From NCBI RefSeq assembly GCF_002223055.1, contig NZ_NKFL01000003.1:62001-126000 (forward strand): 64,000 nt of DNA, given 5' to 3'. The notes under the pieces were generated by a model. That model was not told the DNA's origin and ran no database searches. It saw only the letters and a list, made by a program, of their open reading frames with translations. The translations under genes were made by a program, and so were the position numbers. Positions 58,661 through 64,000 of the stretch are shown piece by piece. The stretch is from Burkholderia sp. HI2500 (GTDB lineage Bacteria > Pseudomonadota > Gammaproteobacteria > Burkholderiales > Burkholderiaceae). Each line of letters starts with the position of its first letter. Within the stretch, counting starts at the first letter, position 1.

Positions 58661-61600
58661 ATGAACATGCAGAACACAATCGCCGCGTTGCGCGGCGGAT
58701 TGCTTCAGCAGGACCGGTTGCTGAAGCTCGATACGCCATTGGGGGCCAACGTCCTGACCGTTCAGCGGGCAGTCGGTCGCTCACGTATCGGGCGCGCATA
58801 CGAGTTCACGCTCGACGTGCTGTCGACCGACAGCGATGTGGAACTTAAAAAGCTGATCGCACAGCCCGTCACGTTGTGGATCCAGCAGGGCGATCTCGGC
58901 TACCGGCCGATCAACGGCTACGTGCATACCGCGCGCCGGCTGGGTGCCGACGGTGGGCTCACGACCTATCAGCTCGCGTTCGCCGATTTCACCCACTTCC
59001 TGAAGTTCCGTCGCGATCAGCGGCTCTGGAACGACACGACCGTCGACCAGATCATCAGCGACGTGCTGAACCAGCATCCGCAGGCGCAGGGGCATTTCCG
59101 CTTCGCGCTGTCGAAGCCGCTGCCGAACCGGTCGTACACGCGCCAGCACGACACCGACTGGCATTTCGTGCATCGGCTGATGGAGAACGAGGGACTCTAC
59201 TGCGCATGGCAACAGGCCGACGACGGCAAGTCGCACACGCTCGTGATCACCGACAACCTGCAGGCGTTCGCGCCGCTGTCGCCGGAAACCGTGCGCTTTT
59301 ATCGCGGCGACGCTGCCAGCGAACCCGACGCGTTCACGCAATGGTCGGGCACGCGCACGCTGCAGAGCGTCACGCGTACGACGCGCACGTTCGACTACAA
59401 GAATCCTTCGCAGCCGTCGAACCCGAAAGGCACGTCGTTGCCGACGATGGGTGGCCAGGGCGAGTTGCCGGATCAACTCGAAGTCTACGAGTACACGGGC
59501 GCTTACACGTATCTCGACCAGACGCGCGGCGACCATCTGACGAAGGTCAAGATGGAAGAGTGGGAGTCACGGGCGAAGCGCTTCCATGCCGCGGGCGGGG
59601 TGCGCGCGATCGATGCCGGCCGGCGTTTCACGCTGGCCGATCATCCCGAGCACGATCGTGATCCCGCCGATCAACGCGAATTCGCCGCGATCGAGGTGGC
59701 GTGGTGGATCGAGAACAATCTGCCCGTCGCGAGCGACAGCGCGGACTTTCCGTACAGCCTGCGCGAAGCGTTGACGCAGGCACAGGACAACTACGGTACC
59801 GATCCCGCGTTTCGCGTGCAGCACGACGACGGATCGGCCGGTTTCTATCTCGTCGAAGTCGAAGCGCAGCGCGTGAGCGTGCCGTATCGCAGCCCGTTCG
59901 AACATCACAAGCCGGACATGCATCTCGAGACGGCGATCGTCGTCGGGCCGCAGGGCGAGGAAGTCTATACCGACGAGTTGAACCGGATTCGCGTGCAGTT
60001 CGTGTGGGACCGCTTGAATCCGGGCAACGAGAACGCGTCGTGCTGGGTGCGCGTCGTGCAGTCGGATACGGGCGGCGGCTACGGCGGCGTGCATGTGCCG
60101 CGCATCGGCGAGGAAGTGCTGATCGACTACGTCGGCGGCGACTGCGACCGGCCGCTCGCGGTCGGGCGCGTGTACAACGGCGCGAACCAGCCGCAATGGC
60201 ATACCGACGGGATCCTGTCCGGGTATCGGTCGAAGGAGTATTCGGGCGGCGGCTACAACCAGCTCGTGATGGACGACGCGACCGGGCAGAACCGCGTGCA
60301 GCTGATGAGCAGCAGCGCGAACAGCCTGCTGCACCTGGGCTACATCATCGACCAGAGCGGCAATTCGCGCGGATCGTATCTCGGCAGCGGCTTCGACCTG
60401 CGCTCGGATGCGTATGGCGCGGTGCGGGCGAGCCAGGGCCTGTACGTGACGACGCACCCGAAGGCAGCGAACAGCCAGCCGCTCGACGTGAAGGAAGCGC
60501 AGCAGCAGCTCGTGACGGGCGAGAGCCTCGTCGAGGCGATGTCGGGCGTGAGCGAGCAGCATCAGGCGGAAAGCCTGAAGGACGCGCAGGACACGATGCG
60601 CGCGTTCACGGATGCGACGCAGGACAGCGCATCGGGTAGCGCGTCGGGCGGGCGTACGGCAGGCGGCGGCACGGGTAACGCGAACGCGTTCAAGGAGCCG
60701 GTGATGCTGTTCGGCAGCCCGTCGGGGATCGGGATGTCGACGCAGCAGTCGGTGCACATGGTCGCGAACGATCACGTGAACGTGGCGAGCGGGCAGAGCG
60801 TGCACGTGGCCGCAGGCAAGTCGCTGATCGGGAGCATCGGGCAGAAGCTGAGCCTGTTCGTGCAGAACGCGGGGATGAAGCTGTTCGCGGGCAAGGGCAA
60901 GGTGGAGATCCAGGCGCAGTCGGACAACATCGAGGTGACCGCGCAGAAGGCGGTGAAGGTGGTGTCGGCGACGGACCGGATCGAGATCGCGGCCGATCAG
61001 GGGATTCTGCTGACGAGCGGTGGCGGGTATATCCGCATTCAAGGCGGGAACATCGAGATTCATACGCCGGGCGCGGTGGATGTGAAGGGTGCGTCGCATA
61101 CGTTCGCGGGGCCGGCGAGCATGGGGTATCCGCTGCCGAGCCCGCGGCCGGATCAGCCGGGGCAACTGGAGTTGTTCCACAAGTATGTGAACGGCGAGGC
61201 GGTCAAGGGTGGGTTGTTCACGGTGAAAGACGTGAACGGCGCCGTGCTCAAGAAGGGCGCGCTCGACAACGGCGGGTATACGGTCGTGAGCGGGCTGCCG
61301 CCGGGCGCGGTGCGCGTCGAGTTCGGGAAGGATCCGCGCGAGTCGGCACAACCGGCGAATTACTTTAAGCAGGCCCAGTGGCCAGTCGAGCCTGTTGAGC
61401 CGTCGCAGCAGGCAGCGCAGGCCACGGCGACGGGGCAACTGGCCAGCCAGTTGCAGGGGATGGCGCCTGCAGCGGCAAAGGCTGCGATGGGGCTCGCGAG
61501 TGGCGGGGGAGCAGGTGCTGCGTTGGGCAGCCTTGCGAGCTCCGCATTGCCGGCCGCAGCGAGTGCGTTGGGCGGGGCAGGCGCGGTGTCTGCTTTGCAG

Positions 61601-61840
61601 ACGGCTTCGAGCCTGGGCGACGCCGCGAAGCAAGTGGCCGGAATGGTGCAGGCGGCGCGGCAGGGCGGCCTCGCGGCGCTGGCCGCGCCGGTAGCGAATG
61701 CGGCATCCGGGGCGCTGCAGGGCGCTCTGCCGGGTGTTGCCGGGATCGCCGGCAAGGGTGCTACGACAGTGACATCGGCTGCAGGTGCCACCGGCATGAA
61801 GCTGCCGACGAGCGGGTTCGGCGGGCCGCTGAAATCCTGA
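58661..61840 (+). CDS. type VI secretion spike protein VgrG (copy 2)
   Basis: 1059 aa with the same domain order as copy 1: gp27-like base (YEFTLDVLS, RQHDTDWHFVHRLMENEGLY), OB-fold, DUF2345 helix, TTR-like module (EAVKGGLFTVKDVNGAVL) and a long Ala/Gly-rich tail. The N-terminal ~420 residues and the tail differ from copy 1 at many positions, while about 365 central residues are identical. ATG 58661 has AAGG upstream; the frame runs back to 58577. It is 56 bases upstream of rhs2. Confidence 0.93.
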   Translation: MNMQNTIAALRGGLLQQDRLLKLDTPLGANVLTVQRAVGRSRIGRAYEFTLDVLSTDSDVELKKLIAQPVTLWIQQGDLGYRPINGYVHTARRLGADGGLTTYQLAFADFTHFLKFRRDQRLWNDTTVDQIISDVLNQHPQAQGHFRFALSKPLPNRSYTRQHDTDWHFVHRLMENEGLYCAWQQADDGKSHTLVITDNLQAFAPLSPETVRFYRGDAASEPDAFTQWSGTRTLQSVTRTTRTFDYKNPSQPSNPKGTSLPTMGGQGELPDQLEVYEYTGAYTYLDQTRGDHLTKVKMEEWESRAKRFHAAGGVRAIDAGRRFTLADHPEHDRDPADQREFAAIEVAWWIENNLPVASDSADFPYSLREALTQAQDNYGTDPAFRVQHDDGSAGFYLVEVEAQRVSVPYRSPFEHHKPDMHLETAIVVGPQGEEVYTDELNRIRVQFVWDRLNPGNENASCWVRVVQSDTGGGYGGVHVPRIGEEVLIDYVGGDCDRPLAVGRVYNGANQPQWHTDGILSGYRSKEYSGGGYNQLVMDDATGQNRVQLMSSSANSLLHLGYIIDQSGNSRGSYLGSGFDLRSDAYGAVRASQGLYVTTHPKAANSQPLDVKEAQQQLVTGESLVEAMSGVSEQHQAESLKDAQDTMRAFTDATQDSASGSASGGRTAGGGTGNANAFKEPVMLFGSPSGIGMSTQQSVHMVANDHVNVASGQSVHVAAGKSLIGSIGQKLSLFVQNAGMKLFAGKGKVEIQAQSDNIEVTAQKAVKVVSATDRIEIAADQGILLTSGGGYIRIQGGNIEIHTPGAVDVKGASHTFAGPASMGYPLPSPRPDQPGQLELFHKYVNGEAVKGGLFTVKDVNGAVLKKGALDNGGYTVVSGLPPGAVRVEFGKDPRESAQPANYFKQAQWPVEPVEPSQQAAQATATGQLASQLQGMAPAAAKAAMGLASGGGAGAALGSLASSALPAAASALGGAGAVSALQTASSLGDAAKQVAGMVQAARQGGLAALAAPVANAASGALQGALPGVAGIAGKGATTVTSAAGATGMKLPTSGFGGPLKS
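59924..61020 (+). repeat. inverted repeat shared with vgrG1 (copy B)
   Basis: Partner of 54408-55504, 1097 bp, gap-free and identical wherever compared. Together the copies flank 55505-59923. Confidence 0.9.
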
Positions 61841-61896
61841 GAGGGCGGCACGTCAGCCGTCTAAAACAACAAATTGCGATTTGAAAGAACAACGAC

Positions 61897-64000
61897 ATGG
61901 CACAACAACTTCCACCGGGCGCCGAGAAGGAACAGGCCGTTTCCTGGCTCAGCGATATTTCACCGAAAGATGTGGCGGCGGGCGGCGACCGTTTCAATAA
62001 GTGGTTGCTCGAAATCAGCGGCAATCACATTTCGTTCGAGGATCTCAAGACCGTTGCAAGTGCGGTGCCGATCATCGGCAACCTGATGGCGTTTTACGAC
62101 GCGGTTTGCGACATCGTGACGATCGTCCAGAAGCGCCACGCGAATCTGCTCGATTACCTTGGGCTTGCGATCAACCTGATCGGGGTCATTCCGGTTCCGC
62201 CGCCGCTGGCATCGTTTCGATTGTCGGCGCGGCCATTGCTCGGGCTCGTGCGCAATCAGTTGCTGGTGACGCGCGGCAACCTCGGGGCGGCGCTTATCTC
62301 GGTGCTCGTCACACATGTCAATGCGGCGGCTGCGACTGAAATCGAAAACTTCCTGAAGACCCTGCAGGACGTTCTTGTTGAACTGCTGAACGACTGCGCG
62401 CACAAGGCGCAGGAATTGATGGTCGGTATTGCGGACGGACTGGAGCTCGCCCTCAAGGGGAAAATCTTCGACAGTAGCGCCAATGTGCGACGTACTACGC
62501 AGATCGCGCAGAAGATGGGCAAGCGATCCTGGTACAACCCGATGCTGGTGGTCGATGCTTTTGAGTACGGCTACGAAGGTTCGATTGCACTCGGCAAGGA
62601 CGCCGGGAACGCGACGGCAGGGATGGCCGCAAAGCTCGCGCCGGATTCGTGGCTGCAGCCGTTCCGCGATATCGTCGCATTCCTGAAGACCGAGGCACCG
62701 AAAGTCGCTAAGGCGATCCGCGATCTGAACGGCAGCGAAGAAGGCAAGATGCTGTGGTTGATCGCGCAGTTGATCGAAGCCGTGGCGCGGGTGCGCGCGC
62801 GCGGGAAACTTCATGAGAAGACTGCGGATGTGCCGCCCGGCGGCAAGGGGAGAGCGCAGGCTGATCGTCCTCAGGAACCGCTGGGGATGACTGGGCAGCA
62901 AGCGCCGGCGAAAGGAGCGGGCCGAAGTGCTTGCAAGGGATGTCAGGTCGGTGCGTCAGGGGCATCAATCGACTTCGCATTCGGTGACGAGACCTTTACG
63001 CACACTGATTTTGAATTGCCCGGAACGACGCCGGTCGTCTGGTCAAGAACATACCGCTCACGGTTGTCCACTTATGATGACGGTCAACTTGGTGCGCGCT
63101 GGCTGACACCATACACCACGCGCATTGCTATCAAAGACGACCAGTGGATATATAGCGATGCGGGTGGACGCAGCATCGAATACCGGATGTTGGCTGTTGG
63201 CGAAGCATATGATGATCTTGCCGAAAATCTAACGCTGTCACGTCTTGATGAAACGTGGGTCACGATCGCATATGGACATGACGCGTTGTACATCTATGAG
63301 CTTCATGGTGATGTATTCAGACTCGCGATGCAAAAGGATCGTATAGGCAATACGATTACTCTCGATTACGATGACCTTGGCCGGCTGACACGGCTGATCG
63401 ATGCAAGCAGTAACGTGCTGTCGTTCGAACATGACAGACAAGGTCGAATTGTACTTGTCGAGCAAGTATTGAGTGCCGATGAACGTCGCGCACTTGCACG
63501 CTATGAATATAGTGCCGAGGGTGATCTTGTACGGGCAGTTGATCGCTATGGCAATGCGTGGAACTATCAGTACAAACATCACCTTATCACTCGCTATACA
63601 GATCGTACCGGACGCGGGATGAACCTCGAGTGGGACATTGCCGAACACAACGGCAGTGAGAAGTGTGTGCGCGAGTATGCCGACGACGGAAGTCTCGATA
63701 TCCGTCTCGCATGGAATCCGAATATTCGTTTAACTTACGTCACTGATGCGCTGGGTCATGTAACCAGGTACTACTACAACATCAACGGTTACGTGTACCG
63801 AATCGTATATCCCGACTTGACCGAGGAATGGTTTCGGCGAGATGAGAACAATAATCTCACGATGCACATTCTGCCCAATGGAAGCGTTGAGCAGATGCGC
63901 TATGACGCCGGCGGAAACCTGACTCGTCATCAACGTCCCGATGGAAGCGTCGTCGGGATGACCTACGACGATAAAAATCAGATGGTCGGGTTGGTTGACC
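61897..64000 (+). CDS. Rhs-family T6SS effector, 5' part (runs off the window)
   Basis: 701 codons are visible. Residues 1-345 form an N-terminal region with hydrophobic stretches (VPIIGNLMAFYDAVCDIVTIV 58-78, split family helix; LGLAINLIGVIPVPPP 88-103) like Rhs1 but diverged. After ACKGCQVG (345-352) comes the Rhs entry IDFAFGDETFTHTDFELPG and YD repeats such as YDDLGRLTRLIDASSNVL. From about 62950 the base composition drops (about 42% GC in 63301-63360) and AT-ending codons rise, unlike rhs1. The C-terminal toxin and immunity gene lie beyond the window. No PAAR domain is seen. Confidence 0.9.
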   Translation, partial: MAQQLPPGAEKEQAVSWLSDISPKDVAAGGDRFNKWLLEISGNHISFEDLKTVASAVPIIGNLMAFYDAVCDIVTIVQKRHANLLDYLGLAINLIGVIPVPPPLASFRLSARPLLGLVRNQLLVTRGNLGAALISVLVTHVNAAAATEIENFLKTLQDVLVELLNDCAHKAQELMVGIADGLELALKGKIFDSSANVRRTTQIAQKMGKRSWYNPMLVVDAFEYGYEGSIALGKDAGNATAGMAAKLAPDSWLQPFRDIVAFLKTEAPKVAKAIRDLNGSEEGKMLWLIAQLIEAVARVRARGKLHEKTADVPPGGKGRAQADRPQEPLGMTGQQAPAKGAGRSACKGCQVGASGASIDFAFGDETFTHTDFELPGTTPVVWSRTYRSRLSTYDDGQLGARWLTPYTTRIAIKDDQWIYSDAGGRSIEYRMLAVGEAYDDLAENLTLSRLDETWVTIAYGHDALYIYELHGDVFRLAMQKDRIGNTITLDYDDLGRLTRLIDASSNVLSFEHDRQGRIVLVEQVLSADERRALARYEYSAEGDLVRAVDRYGNAWNYQYKHHLITRYTDRTGRGMNLEWDIAEHNGSEKCVREYADDGSLDIRLAWNPNIRLTYVTDALGHVTRYYYNINGYVYRIVYPDLTEEWFRRDENNNLTMHILPNGSVEQMRYDAGGNLTRHQRPDGSVVGMTYDDKNQMVGLVD

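Overview
The window looks like part of a chromosome from a Burkholderia (Burkholderia cepacia complex type) bacterium. The evidence is very high GC with C/G-ending codons, protein sequences and gene order typical of that group (mla-murA-his-tat, gltBD, petABC-sspAB) and a betaproteobacterial tRNA-Thr. The species call is inference from recognition and was not computed.

Layout. 1-2.1 kb: end of a glycerol-3-phosphate import operon (ugpE end, ugpC, ugpQ), closed by a bidirectional terminator shared with an OmpW-type porin on the other strand. 3.1-10.5 kb: a RAYT-like protein that lacks the family's catalytic residues, then gltBD (glutamate synthase). 10.6-13.8 kb: a phytanoyl-CoA dioxygenase-like gene cut by an in-frame amber codon, an AGCS amino-acid:sodium symporter and thpR. 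13.85-19.3 kb, minus strand: dadA-like dehydrogenase and MFS transporter, then an SbmA/BacA-like ABC exporter overlapping an SDR gene with a TTG start. 19.5-23.3 kb: TPP riboswitch followed by a short upstream ORF and thiO-thiS-thiG-thiE. 23.3-41.6 kb: one long co-directional run comprising mlaFEDACB, a YadGH-like ABC pair, a BolA-like gene, murA, the histidine genes (hisG D C B, marC, hisH A F I E), a small membrane protein, a HIT protein and tatABC. It ends at a bidirectional terminator facing degS/degQ. 42.9-48.1 kb: Nif3-like protein, petABC (cytochrome bc1), sspAB and tRNA-Thr(UGU).

48.2-64 kb is the accessory region: two divergent type VI secretion effector modules. The minus-strand module is vgrG1-rhs1-putative immunity gene. 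The plus-strand module is vgrG2-rhs2, which runs off the window. The two vgrG genes share a gap-free inverted repeat of about 1.1 kb, identical at every segment I compared. It brackets both vgrG 5' ends, both putative promoters, a small ORF and an orphan cystine-type binding protein. Recombination between the copies would invert 4.4 kb and swap which VgrG head and promoter drives which Rhs cargo. Rhs1 ends in an unidentified 132-residue tip, followed by a gene for a protein with two tandem C-x2-H-G...C-x2-C repeats. These are the best candidates for something new here.
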